From NCBI RefSeq assembly GCF_950023065.1, contig NC_088679.1, positions 63,488,001 through 63,552,000 on the forward strand: a stretch of 64,000 bases of DNA. Reading direction: 5' to 3'. The position numbers and the translations under genes were made by a program. Positions 23,401 to 33,472 of the stretch are shown one piece after another (within the stretch, counting starts at the first letter, position 1; the number at the start of each line of letters is the position of its first letter). The stretch comes from Planococcus citri (Eukaryota; Arthropoda; Insecta; Hemiptera; Pseudococcidae). Under the pieces are notes generated by a model. The model searched no databases, was not told where the DNA came from, and worked only from the letters and a program-made list of their open reading frames with translations.

Positions 23401-26400
23401 TGGAGTTGTAGAGCTAAAATTCATTCTAAAAACTAATTTCAATACGCTACGAAGTACTGCAGGTGAATTTCAAGTTGTTTTGGAGCCTCCAGCAGATTTT
23501 TGAAACTTTAAATTTTCACAAAATTTCATCAAATAGAGATGGAAAGCTGACATTTACTCTACGCTCCAATTTTAACACCCTCTGAAAACGACTTCTGGTG
23601 AATTTCAAGTTGTTTTGGAGCCTCCAGCGACCTTTTTGAAAATTACTGGAGCCTCCAGTAAATTTTTGAAACTTGAAATTTCCCCAACATTAATTTATCA
23701 AATGGAGTTGGCAAGCTGAAATTTACTTCGCAGATTACATGGTGGTTTCAAATGGTTTTGAAGCTTCCAGCTACTTTTAGGAAATTTCAATTTTTCAAAA
23801 AAACGTCATACAACCTTTCAAAAAGTTGCTGGAGGCTTTAAAACGACTTGAAATCCACCAGCAGTCAACTTCGTAGCGTATTGAAATTAGTTTGCAGAAT
23901 GAATTTCGACTCTCCATCTTGGTTTGATAACATTTTGGGGAAATTTAAAGTTTCAAAAATCTGCTGGAGGCTTCAGGAATTTTCAAAAAGTTGCTGGAGG
24001 CTCCAAAACAACTTGAAATTCACCTGCAGTACTTCGTAGCGTATTGAAATTAGTTTTTAGAATGAATTTTAGCTCTACAACTCCAATTTGATGGAATTTT
24101 GTGAGAATTTCGAGTTTCAAAAATCTGCTGGAGGCTCCAGAACTGCTCAAAACGGGTTCCAATCGATTTGGCATGCCGAAAATAGGGTATATCCCAAATT
24201 TCAGCTTTCTTGGTCAATTTGGTAAAATTTTGATTTTTCCCTCATTTTTGACCTAAATTCGATTTTCAAAAATTCACGAAAAATCGAAAAACGCACTTTA
24301 GCACTTGAAATTTGGACAGGTGATAAATTTTTGCATGATCTTTCGATCTACCTTTGTAAAGTTTGAAAAAGTTTGTGCAAGTCCTATGTTAAAACGCAAA
24401 ATCTGCGATTTCGGCTGACCTGAAAATCAAAATGGCCGCCATTTTGTAAGTAAGGCCAACTTTTTTTTGGCAACTTTGCATTAAAATGTTCCTTAGGATG
24501 TCCCCTTTAAGAAAAATGTTGTCCCGGAGGATCGGCGGGGGGGGGTGCAATTACTCCTATTGTCATATGCCGGACTATTATTAAAGTAAAGGGATTTCTC
24601 AGCTCGGAGGAGAATTGAACTAAATTGAGGGTTTGATTCAATTTCAATTTTTTTTTGAGTTATTTGATTTGATTAATTTGATACGATGATTGGTAAATAA
24701 AAGTGATTTGTTTCAAAATCTGTCAAAGAAATTCCAACTTTTTTGAACCTTGCAAAAAATAAGATCCTTCTTTTTCTTCTTTTTAGCCCTTTTTCTCAAT
24801 CCACTACTGGATGAAGGCCTTTCAAACGTCTTTTTTCCACCGTCCACGAGCTCCAGTCTTGGGCTGTACTCCACCATTTTCCATCACATGTCTGTATCTC
24901 ATCTTCCCATCTCCGTTTTGGTCTCCCCAGTGCCCACTTTCTGTCTGGTCTCCACTGAGTAGTCTTCACCAATCACCCTCCATTGCTGATTCCCGCTTCT
25001 GGCAACATGACCAGACCAGCACCACTTACTCCGCTTAGCTGTCTCCATAATGTCCATCATCCCTGTGGTCGCCCAAATTTTCTCCACAGTCCACTTGTCT
25101 CGCAGCATTATCCCCAGCATTGATTGCTCCATTCGCCTCAGCATCTTAACAAATTCTATCTTCCAGCTTCTTCGTCAATGCCCATGTCTCACTAGCATAT
25201 GAGACCACTGGGATGATGCATTGATTGGATACCTTCCTTCTTAGGCATATAGGTATTGACTTCTCTCTGATTATTCCTCGCAGCCTCGAGTATGCTACCC
25301 ATGATGCCTTTATTCTCCTGGATATCTCTCTGTTGAAATCGTTATTCATCGTCTTATCTTGGCCCATGTATACAAATCCATCAACCACTTCAATTTCGTC
25401 ATCCTTCAGCTTTGCACATAGTCTTGGTCTTCCCTTTATTAATTTTCAGTCCTACTTCTAGACATGCATCTCTCAGCTTGTCCAGCATTCCCTGAAGTTT
25501 GTCCATATCCTGTGCTATCAGCACCACATTTTCAGCATATGTGACGTGACAAGACAAAATTTACATCAGCTTTGTCTCTTTTTTTATGAATCAAAACCAC
25601 TTCAGCATCATTCCATTCATCCTGGATTTTTCCTTCTTCTAGGCACTGGTTAATTAAATAGCACTGCCAGGTACTCGTTTATTTCATCTTCACCCAGTTT
25701 TATAATTTCTGTTATAACTCCATCTTTTCCTGGTGATTTATCGTTTTTCATTTGCTTTAAATTCTTCTTTCAAGTTCTTTATCTCTTGTATAATGTATTG
25801 TAATTGGTGGGACTGAGGGGGTGGATGGTATTTGAGAGTGTTGAGGCTGCAGAGTATCATCATATGGTTTCCTATAGAAATCCGCAATTACTTCTCCTCT
25901 ATTCCACACAAATGTGACCACGCCTGACAAAATTTTAAAAAATGATTTTTTTTCTTCAAAAATCTGATCTTTCAACCCTCAAGATTCATTTTAAATTAAA
26001 CAAAGAAGTGGTAGGTGGGTTCAGCGATTTTTTTGAAATTTTTCCTGTGGAAAGACCTTCTGAAGGGATGACCAATGGCGCAAATCGCAGCCCTCTACCC
26101 CCTTTTTAACGACAGCCAGGGGGTGTCAAAGTTTTCAGTGAACCAAAAATATCGTCCATTTCAGCAGTGGATTACTCGATAACCGCGATACCTACCAAAA
26201 TTGAACTTTTTCCCATAGTTAGGGGATTTGAAAGGCTTTTTGGTGATATCATAAAAACCAGTGTTGCCGCTTTTTTTCGTACAAAAAATTAGCTGAAAAA
26301 GTTTCAAAACGTAGTTTTCGTATCGTTCCGACTCTCAAAAATTCTGAAAAAAGTGTATTATGGACAACTGTTGATGCTGAACAACATATTAAGAAATTGG

Positions 26401-29398
26401 GATGGTAACTTGCCGCAAAGTTTAATTCAAAAAATTATAAATTTGCGAAAAAATGCGATTTTTCGATTTAAAACATGAAAAAAAAATTTGATTGGTAAAG
26501 TTGGCCCATTTGACCCCTATTTTTACGTATCAGTTGAAAAAGTTGGAAAAAAACCCTTCACACGGTGAAATTAACTCATCACAAAACAATCAAAATTCGA
26601 AAAAATTCAAAAAATAAACAAATTTTTATTTTTTTTCTGCAAGTGATTTTTATCAACTTTCTCATGAAATACATCAGAAAGACGTCAAAATAAGACAACT
26701 GAATAAATTTAAAGTTTATTTGATGTTTGGAATTGAAAATTGAATTTTCTCAAATTTTGATTTTTTGTAATGAGTTCATTCTATCGAGTGAAGGGGGTTT
26801 TTCAACTTTTTCAACAGATATGTAAAAATAGCGGTCAAATGGGTCAACTTTACCAATCAAAACTTTTTTTTCATTATTCAGGTCAAAAAATCGCATTTTT
26901 TCGCAAACTTATAATTTTTTTTAATCGTCTTTGCAACAAGTTACCATCCCAATTTTTTAATATGTTGTTCAGCATGAACAGTTGTCCATAATATATTTTT
27001 TTCAGAATTTTTGAGAGTCGGAACGATATAAAAACTACGTTTTGAAACTTTTTCAGCTAATTTTTTGTACGAAAAAAAGCGGCAACACTGATTTTTATGA
27101 TATCACCAAAAAGCCTTTCAAATCCCCTAACTATGGAAAAAAGTTCCATTTTGGTAGGTATCGCGGTTATCGAATAATTCACTGCTGAAAGGGATGGTAT
27201 TTTTGGTTCTCTGAAAACTTTGACACCCCCTGTCTGTCGTTAAAAAGGGGATAGAGGGCTGCGATTTGCGCCATTGGTCATCCCTTCGAAAGGTATTTCC
27301 ACAGGAAAAATGTCAAAAAAATCGCCGAACCCACCTACCGCTTCTTGGTCCAATTGACCTGGAATGACCCTGTTGCATTTTCTCTTGACTTTTCATCATT
27401 TTCTGTCTTTCCATCTTTTCATTTATCCGAATTTTGGCTCAAACCATCTGGTGGTCATTACCAATGTCCACCTTCCTGAGCACAGAAACATCTATAAAGA
27501 TGTATTTCTTATTTCCCATGATGAAATTGATTTCATTTCTAGTACTCCAGTTTGGACTCCTCCATGTCTACCTGGTCTTCTCTGGTTTTTTGAAAAAGGT
27601 GTTTGTGATATATAGGTGATTTCTTTCAGCAAACTCTACCAGCAACTGACCTCTCTCATTTCGGCATCCAAACTTTCCAACCCCTGTCTCTCCACTCTCC
27701 TGCCTCCCTACCTTTGCATTAAAGTCTCCGAGTATTATTTTGTATTGTTCTTCACCTCGTGTAATTTCTTCTTCTATTTGATCATAAACAGCTTCTACTT
27801 CCTCTTCATCTGCCTGAGACATTGGGATCGGTTTTTTTTAAAATATTTGTCACGATCCAAGTTTAATTAATAAACATTCGTGTTTTTTTTTCATCATCAG
27901 ATCGGTTCCGAATGTTTATCTTGCCGAGAACAAGTAGCCATGTTCAATATGTCATTCTACAGTAAAATGTATTTGAGCGGTCCAGAAGCGGAAAAAGCTG
28001 CTGATTGGTTGTTCACTGCCGATACCAAGCAACCAATCGGGAAAAGCGTATTCACTTGCCTACTAAATGCGAAAGGAAACATCGAAGCTGACGCCATCGT
28101 AACAGTAATTACTGCCGGAGGAGGAGGATTAGTCGATCCCATATTCAAAGTAACTTTCTCAATCCGTATTCTAAAGAATACTTAATAATTTCCTCGAGTA
28201 TCAAACTTTCAAAATGTTTTGTAGGGTAAAGGTTACTACATCGTATCCGGAGGCGCTTCTGCATCACAAACAACAGCCCATATCAAATCGGCAATAAGAA
28301 GAAAAAATTTCAAAGTTAATCTCACCGATCTTACGGATAAAGTAGGAATTTTATCGATCCAGGGTCCATACAGGTATCACTAGAACAACATTGCAGAACG
28401 AGATTTCATAAATGAACGCAGATATTTTCATCGAGGAATTTAATTTCAGTCGAGAGCTTCTTCAAGAAATCGTTAGCTGCGATTTACATAACAGTTTATT
28501 CCCATATATGACTTCGAAACTTACCAAAGTAGCTGGCCATACCGTCCGTGCATTGCGTACGAGTTTCGCCGGAGAATTAGGATGGCAGCTGCATATTCCT
28601 TTTAACGCGTGCGAAGATGTTTACAACGCTGTCAGACAGGAAGGCTTGAAATATGGCTTAAGACATGCCGGATATCGAGCTTTGTATTCGCTGAGTTGTG
28701 AAAAAGGTACAAATATAATTGAATAAGCGTAAAAAATGTCGCCCCAGAGAAACCTACACGGATTTTTTTACAGGCAACAATTTATGGAATTTTGATATAA
28801 GACTCGATGATAATCCGATCGAAGCTAATTTAGGACACACTTGCCGAAGAGAAGGCGATTATCTGGGGAAATCTGCAGTTGAAAAAATAATCCAGAGCGG
28901 GCCAAAAAAGAAATTGTGTTTTTTCACTTTACACGAGTAAGTTTATCAATTTATTCAGATGTCGAGAGATGAAACTGAAAGATTCTTAAAAACGCTGCTC
29001 CAATTTTTTTTTCAGCCAAATTCCAGTTTGGGGATTAGAAACTATTTGGAGGAATAATCAAGTTGTCGGATATCTCAGAAGAGGCGAATATGGATATTCC
29101 TTAGGATGCAGTATTGGAATGGGGTAAGTACAAAGTATACGGAAAATATTTCCAATTTGATTTCGATTGGTTATCTGACTTGAGTGTTTAATTAATTACT
29201 CGCAGCTACGTTTCTCACCCGGATGGAGCCATTGTTTCTAATGAATTTTTAGAAAACGGAAATTATGAAATAGAAGTAATGGGTAAAAGATACAACGCTA
29301 ATTTACACCTAAAGTCGCCTTTTGATTCCGAAGATGAAAGAGTTCACGGAATCTACAGGCACGAAAAACTTCCCCACAAAGTTTCAGCAGTGAATTAA
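14407..29398 (+). CDS. SARDH: Sarcosine dehydrogenase, mitochondrial, 16 exons
   Basis: Exons: 14407-14430, 18098-18200, 18412-18665, 18740-18952, 21508-21631, 21713-21918, 21980-22142, 22229-22373, 22442-22583, 22670-22867, 27901-28149, 28225-28373, 28450-28706, 28774-28936, 29016-29123, 29206-29398. About 896 aa; human SARDH is 918. The enzyme demethylates sarcosine to glycine in the mitochondrial matrix, passing one carbon to tetrahydrofolate and electrons to ETF. An Arg-rich presequence is followed by the FAD fingerprint GGGVAGCSTLYH (43-54), then TPDHKPLIGE, NCGFNSAG and PHDQPLAGR. The aminomethyltransferase-like folate domain occupies exons 11-16 (LSIQGPYSRELL, FAGELGWQLHIP, HLKSPFD). 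Odd points: the family Trp-His that carries covalent FAD is Ala76-Gln77; intron 7 is GC-AG; the exon-7 acceptor is uncertain (21980 or 21995). PDPR is the main alternative, but the TPDHKPL and PHDQPLAGR motifs favour SARDH. Introns 1, 4 and 10 are full of transposons. Confidence 0.93.
14431..15420 (+). other. SARDH intron 1, 5' part
   Basis: AT-rich intron sequence between the 24-nt first coding exon and the nested transposon cluster. I see no gene, RNA or repeat that I can support here. First introns often hold enhancers, but nothing specific is visible. Confidence 0.5.
15473..16939. mobile_element. Palindromic TA-flanked element with internal tandem repeats, nested in the MITE
   Basis: The termini CAGAGTGGGCCAAAAGTCAG and its reverse complement are flanked by TA at 15471-15472 and 16940-16941. 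In the empty copies of the host MITE the site reads AAAAATATAGG, so TA is the duplicated target. The element is 1467 bp and is palindromic over its whole length, with the centre near 16200. Each arm has about four diverged ~185-bp units beginning AAAACTAAGCATCCTAGAAA. It has no coding capacity. Related fragments lie at 56005-56275, 61675-61740 and 63200-63445. Confidence 0.9.
16957..17447. mobile_element. hAT-like MITE nested in the MITE at 15421
   Basis: A 491-bp element with imperfect termini TAGAGATGTGCACTTTCC / CACTGCACATCTCTA. Flanking GCAACGTG (16949-16956) and GCAACCTG (17448-17455) form an 8-bp target duplication with one mismatch. The uninterrupted MITE has a single GGCAACGTGAAATAG at this place. 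An 8-bp duplication with TAGAGATG-type ends is typical of hAT elements. The interior is rich in AAAAGTGAAAAGT motifs and has no coding sequence. Confidence 0.85.
17722..17931 (-). mobile_element. TA-flanked MITE, copy 3
   Basis: A 210-bp copy of the CAGGGTGCCCAGAAATATCG family in the opposite orientation, with TA on both sides (17720-17721 and 17932-17933). It lies 120 bp after copy 2. It supplies the intact reference for the sites into which the nested elements of copy 2 inserted. Confidence 0.88.
18969..21448. mobile_element. 2.5-kb palindromic element filling SARDH intron 4
   Basis: Ends TTAGTACAGTCATTTTAGC and GCTAAAATGACTGTACTAA mark a palindrome that takes up nearly the whole intron (18953-21507). 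The arm termini carry GTTGCACCCCGCAACTTGAC-type sequence and GAGGAGGGGGTGAAG. The inner arms (about 19540-20890) are diverged relatives of the CTGGAGGCTCCAG-repeat core in the AGTCCGGCATATG family. The target duplication is probably TTA or TA. No protein is encoded. Confidence 0.82.
22143..22228 (+). other. GC-AG intron in SARDH (intron 7)
   Basis: Exon 7 ends ...CCATTAATAG and the intron opens with GCGAGT, a close match to the GC-type donor consensus AG|GCAAGT. It ends in GTATAG. Joining at these points gives the conserved PLIGEDPRLRG in frame. The only GT donor nearby (GA|GTATCT) puts the next exon out of frame with every acceptor that I tried. Confidence 0.82.
22903..24577. mobile_element. 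Long palindromic element, AGTCCGGCATATG family, copy 2
   Basis: Starts TAGTCCGGCATATGAC and ends GTCATATGCCGGACTA inside SARDH intron 10. The arms are near-perfect reverse complements about 0.83 kb long, each ending in a C- or G-run next to GCCGATCC. Sequence and layout match copy 1 in BBS2 intron 6, so two neighbouring genes carry the same element in introns. Confidence 0.87.
24578..24789. other. Intron spacer between palindrome and LINE
   Basis: AT-rich SARDH intron 10 sequence with no recognisable feature. It should contain the 3' end of the reverse-oriented LINE, but I cannot find its tail. Confidence 0.4.
24790..27830 (-). pseudogene. RTE-like LINE remnant (endonuclease and reverse transcriptase) in SARDH intron 10
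   Basis: Read on the minus strand from 27830 downwards. The endonuclease part has ILGDFNAKVG and then TWRSPN and DHQMVRAKI (to about 27372). After an inserted palindrome (26004-27371) comes the linker EVIADFYRK, then degenerate reverse-transcriptase segments (about 25750-25560). The active-site region is at about 25530, with YAEN in place of the usual Y/FADD. The C-terminal block has YMGQDKT, ISRRIKAS, VVSYASETWAL and RWEDEIQ, ending near 24800. There are stops and frame breaks throughout, and part of the central reverse-transcriptase fold is missing. The order and motifs fit RTE-clade LINEs. It lies antisense to SARDH and cannot mobilise itself. Confidence 0.85.
26004..27371. mobile_element. 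Palindromic element inserted in the LINE remnant
   Basis: The arms start AAGAAGTGGTAGGTGGGTTC at 26004, meet near 26680, and return to GGAATGACCCTG at 27371. The left arm lacks the terminal ~20 bp that the right arm keeps (CAATTGACCTGGAATGACCC), so it is slightly truncated. LINE coding sequence resumes directly on either side. Relatives: 33655-33875 (one arm end) and 56612-57965 (about one arm). Both inner arms carry the sequence AGTGTTGCC, used as a hAT target in the second relative. Confidence 0.82.
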
Positions 29399-29790
29399 AT
29401 ATGATTGAAAGTCGAGTCATTGTACATGTTCATAAATTAAGTTGTAATATAAATTTTATCTCAAATTATTTTATAAAAATATTTACGTTTTTATATTCTT
29501 TAATAAAAATTGTTTATTTTTTTCAAACTTACTTAAGCGGCTAGAGGGTTTGCGTGTATGGTAACATGAGTAAACCAGAGTGGACACCATGCAATTCTGA
29601 TAAAATTTTCGATTGAAGCGATTTTGGTATTATGATGCGATTTTTATAGAAAATTATACAATCATTCAACGAATATTCACTGTCCTTGTTTGGACTGTTC
29701 TTTTTTTTATATTGGAGGGGAGGGGAGGGGAGGGAAGGAGATGGCGGTGAGGAGGCTTTACTTTCAAGGTTGCATTTTAAGGTACCCAGT
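29399..29790. other. SARDH 3' UTR and downstream spacer
   Basis: The SARDH 3' untranslated region should end shortly after the AATAAA at 29502. Beyond it is a short GGGGAGGGGAGGGG run (about 29717-29737). Nothing else is recognised. Confidence 0.45.
29502..29507 (+). terminator. Candidate SARDH polyadenylation signal
   Basis: AATAAA 104 nt downstream of the SARDH stop codon, in a T-rich context, is the best-placed candidate. Confidence 0.45.
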
Positions 29791-30141
29791 TATAGACACT
29801 GGACCTGCGTATAAGACAACCAACTGGCAGCCATCTTGGCAAAATATCCTGTGTAACGCCAATTTATTCCGCTGGGTGCTCTTTGCAGCGCTGTACTCGA
29901 TTTTGCAGGCAACAGGGAAAAGGGAGGGTTGTGTAGTCGGCGAGGAACTCTTGGCTGCGCGCGCAGTCAGGAGTTCCTCGCCGACTACACAACCCTCCCT
30001 TTTCCCTGTTGCCTGCAAAATCGAGTACAGCGCTGCAAAGAGCACCCAGCGGGATAAATTTGCGTTACACAAGTTTTCGTTACCGTTTCCATTCCCCTCG
30101 GCCTGCAGTTGGTTGTCTTATACGCAGGTCCAGTGTCTATA
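29791..30141. mobile_element. Near-perfect 350-bp palindromic MITE
   Basis: Runs from TATAGACACTGGACCTGCG to the mirror CGCAGGTCCAGTGTCTATA. The inner arms (about 29865-30050) pair almost base for base around the centre near 29957 (CTGCGCGCGCAG). TA borders on both sides suggest a TA target. The outer left arm is more diverged from the right (about 29825-29860). It is GC-richer than its surroundings. Open frames on both strands across this stretch are mirror images and not genes. Confidence 0.85.
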
Positions 30142-30710
30142 TACCCAGTCATATTTGATATGATTTAGGTATGTACATACCTATTATTATTAATTAAATT
30201 CAATTGATAAAAAATTGTAAGTATAAAATACAAATTTATTTACCTGATTTTTTGTTTTATTTTTTTATTAATTTGTTTCAACTTATTATGTCATTTAGTA
30301 AATTCTCATTTGCTTTTTTTATATTTTCAGGATTCAAAAAAGGTGTGTACAATAGGTTTTAGACACACTCCGGAGAATTGCTTTTTCAAAAAATGTTTAT
30401 CATTCCTAGTTGCCAGTTGCCTAATTTGTGTGCTTTGCTTTGCTTTTTTCAGACGAACCGGGTACTTTTGAACTGTTATAGGCCCTACATAGCCACATTA
30501 TTTCATGCCGCAGAAACCGAATTTTTATAGTACTTAAGTATTATTAATTTTCTATTATTTTAATTTTTTACTTTCATATTTTATTATTTTTACAGATCAT
30601 ATGGATTCTACATATCTTGACTCGCATTCAAGGTAATATGTTGAATGAAAATTCGATTTTTTGGAGCTACACAATATAGGTGAAACTACATGTTAGAATA
30701 GGCCCTGCAG

Positions 30711-30899
30711 AGTTGTACATATAAGGAGGAAACCAAAAAGAAGGGCAAACCCAAAACTCAAAAAGCATTGTGGCAGTTGATATCTGCAAAAATGAGAGAA
30801 AGTGGATACAAACTCTTTGTTGAGATAATGGCAGAGAACAAGTATAAGTCTCTCAACAGAGCATTTAGGAATATGAAGACCCACAACAAAATTCATTAA
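30711..30899 (+). pseudogene. Myb/SANT-like DNA-binding domain fragment
   Basis: An open frame of 62 codons plus stop, starting directly after a CTGCAG acceptor-like site. It has the pattern KALWQLISAKMRESGY then YKSLNRAFRNMKTHN. That spacing of Trp, Ile, Gly-Tyr and Leu with basic residues is typical of the trihelix-type Myb/SANT-like domains in insect regulators and transposon accessory proteins. No in-frame start or compatible upstream exon was found. A nearby exon-like piece (30596-30632) has the wrong phase. It is either a last exon of an unseen gene or a relic. Confidence 0.4.
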
Positions 30900-31371
30900 G
30901 TATTGTAATAAATGTTATAGACTTAGCATCGTTATTTATCTCGCTGGTAATTCTCAGCTCTACCTTTCAACATGGTAGCGATGTGGTTATTTTTTTTCAT
31001 GAACAGTATTATATTTTAGAAGAATTTTGCTGTTTTTCGTGACTTTTTGGAATTTTTATTTGCTAAATTTGTTTGAATTTTTGTGTGTGCGAAAAATGGG
31101 TTCGTCTGAAAGGTCAGCTGTGCTATTATTTGATGGGAATGTTTTGGAAATTGGCACTATCGAATGGAACGTTACCTCAAGTCATAGGAATGCGAAACAG
31201 CAATGAAGGAGTTACCAGGCACTGATGCCGCAAAAATTAAACTTGATAAAAAGCCACGTCATTTGATTGTGAGCTGTCTAGAAAATACTCAGAGTGGAAC
31301 TATAGTTAGGAGTCAAACTGCTGCCAAAGGTATGTGGAATAAACAAACCAAAACTTACGCTCGACCTATTC
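30900..31371 (+). other. Unrecognised coding-like fragments
   Basis: Two overlapping frames look mildly protein-like: about 31095-31206 (starting MGSSERSAVLLFDGNV) and 31203-31370 (containing RHLIVSCLENTQSG and AAKGMWNKQTKTYAR). They run directly up to the palindrome at 31372. I do not recognise a family. They may be part of one frameshifted retroelement gene. Confidence 0.2.
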
Positions 31372-31627
31372 GTCGGCCTAGGTGCAATTCCTTGGAAGTG
31401 CCACATGTAAATAGAGACTTGTGTAAGAAGCGCTTAATCGCCTGTAGCGCTTTCTATTGGGTAAAAATCTTCAATTCTTGGGTAGGTACTGTGTTTTGGT
31501 GCGGACAACACGACCTACCTTTGAGTTGAAGGTTTTGTCCCATAGAAAGCGATACATGCGATGAGGCGCTTCTTACACAAGTCTCTATTTACATGTGGCA
31601 CTTCCAAGGAATTGCACCTAGGCCGAC
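31372..31627. repeat. Short palindrome (~256 bp) inserted at the Gypsy remnant
   Basis: GTCGGCCTAGGTGCAATTCC at 31372 returns as reverse complement ending GGCCGAC at 31627. The arms are about 90 bp and a less similar centre follows. The target duplication is unclear, so the MITE type cannot be named. Confidence 0.75.
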
Positions 31628-33472
31628 GTATTGCATTACGCCAGGGATGCGGAGCGGAACTGAACCGGAACGAACCGGAACGCTAAACCCCTAACTTTTG
31701 GGAGAATTTTGGCGGAGCGGAACGGAACCTGGAGCAACTTTCAAAAAATATGCAGGAGCGAAACCGGAACCGAACCGGAATAAAAATTTGGGTTTTTAAA
31801 GCTCCGACCTAACAAAATTTTTTGACCTTTAATGAACGATTTTCAAGATTATAGTGTGAACAAAAGGTGTTTTTGCTGAAATTTTACCTCAATAAACTAG
31901 AAAATTGTAAAAAGACATGGTAAATGACATGAAAAAGACCATTTATACAATGTACTTTTGGAACAAAGCTGCAATTTTCAGCGATCAAAATTCAAATTTC
32001 TCATGTGAGCAGTGAGGTGGACTTTAAATTTCATTAAAACGCGCCTAATTCAACCATTTTTTTAAAATTTCGGGTATTTCAACATTTTCAACTTCAATTT
32101 TTGCTCAGAACATGAAAATTCTGATGTACTTTGAATGCAACCTTCTCTAAAACAAAGAAAAATCGGAGCGGAACGGAACGCTAAACCGGAACGGAACGAT
32201 ATTTTTAATCGGAGCGGAACGATACAGGAAACCGGAACAGAATTATTTTTTATGTCGGAGCTGAACCCTGAACCCGGAACGAAATTCATTCCGCTCCGCA
32301 TCCCTGCATTACGCTGCTTATTTGAGCATGTTCAATTACGATATAAAGTACTGCAAGAAGGAAGACAACATAAATGCTGACTATCTATCCAGAGCTCCAT
32401 TAAATGAAGCACCAGATGGCGTTATCGCTGCGCTAGAATGGGAAATCGCCGAATTACAAGAAGAAACGCTACATCATATCACTTCAACAGCAGTTATAAG
32501 TGCTATGATCACTCAAGAAACGAGTACTGATCCAGAATTGTCGAGTACATGTGTCGTCAAAAAATTCACCATTTCAAACGGTATCACCTTATGTGGCAAG
32601 CGTGTTGTCATTCCGAAGAAACTTCAACCAGCAATTATGAATGAATTGCATATGACCCGCTTGGGTATTGTCAAAATGAAGCAGTTGGCGCGTAATTACT
32701 GCTATTGGTCCGGAATTGACGCTGATTTACAATGTTTGGTGAAATCCTGCGTTCAATGTTCAGAATACCAGAAACAACCAGCCAAGGTCAAAGTTCATCA
32801 CTGGGAAATTCCTGAAAATAATTTTGATCAAATTCACATCGATTTCTCCGGTCCCAGAAAAGGCTATCAGTTTTTGATCGTAGTCAAACTTATCAATTCA
32901 ACTGCTGATGAATAAAATTCTACTCCGTTTTTGTGCTACTCCCTTTTTGTGCTACTCCCTTATTGGATGGGAAAAGTCCAGCAGAACGATACCTTGGTCG
33001 ACGTTTGCGAATTAGACTCGATGCTATCAAACCAATCACCTTGAAACAAAATCCAGTCTCTACAGAGAAAATTCACCGTTTCAACATGGGTGATCATGTC
33101 AATGTCGTAGTACAGACCATTCTTGGAAAACCAGTTTGGAAAATTGGTACAGTTCAATCCTGTTTGGGTCGACTCCATTATCAAGTTTGATTAGATAATG
33201 GGAAAATTATCAAAAAACAGATCGATCAACTGAAATCTACCTGTATACCAGAAAAAAGTTGTCCAGGGCCAGTTTCTCCAGTTCAACAACGTAACGTTAC
33301 GTTCAATATTCCTACAGAACGTGTCGAAAATCAAATTCTACCCGTGGAGAGGGTGCTAACTCCTCCACCAGTTCTTCAGCCTGAGCCTGCTCAGGCCCCA
33401 GCTCCCGTTCCAGCCAGACTTGGACGTTTGTTGAAGAAACCGGTGTGCCTCAATGATTTTGTAAATAAATAA
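31628..33472 (+). pseudogene. Ty3/Gypsy retrotransposon pol remnant (RNase H end and integrase), interrupted
   Basis: After the hAT insertion (31642-32306) the frame reads YAAYLSMFNYDIKY followed by NADYLSRAP, the end of a Gypsy RNase H domain. The integrase zinc-binding module (H-x-C-x-x-C pattern, CVQCSEYQKQ, about 32640-32780) and the start of the catalytic core (IHIDFSGP, about 32838) follow. Most of the core is then deleted. The frame resumes at about 32945 with LDGKSPAERYLGRRLRIRLD, typical of the integrase C-terminal side, and ends in a Pro-rich tail at 33472. There are stops at 32913 and 33188. No LTRs were recognised. It cannot make a working integrase. Confidence 0.85.
31642..32306. 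mobile_element. hAT-like MITE with perfect 8-bp target duplication
   Basis: The termini CAGGGATGCGGAGCGGAAC and TTCCGCTCCGCATCCCTG are flanked by CATTACGC on both sides (31634-31641 and 32307-32314). Both ends are dense in GGAGCGGAACGGAAC-type subterminal repeats. The element is 665 bp with no coding sequence. Removing it together with one duplicate restores the Gypsy frame LHYAAYLS. Confidence 0.92.

Noticed and set aside
14407..29398. Pyruvate dehydrogenase phosphatase regulatory subunit (PDPR) as the identity of the second gene
   Set aside because: TPDHKPL, NCGFNSAG, HESY and PHDQPLAGR follow SARDH, not PDPR, although the missing flavin histidine is a PDPR-like trait.
29690..30163. Long open frames on both strands sharing the text ILQATGKREGCVVGEE
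   Set aside because: The stretch is a near-perfect palindrome, so the frames are mirror images of each other and have no other coding sign.
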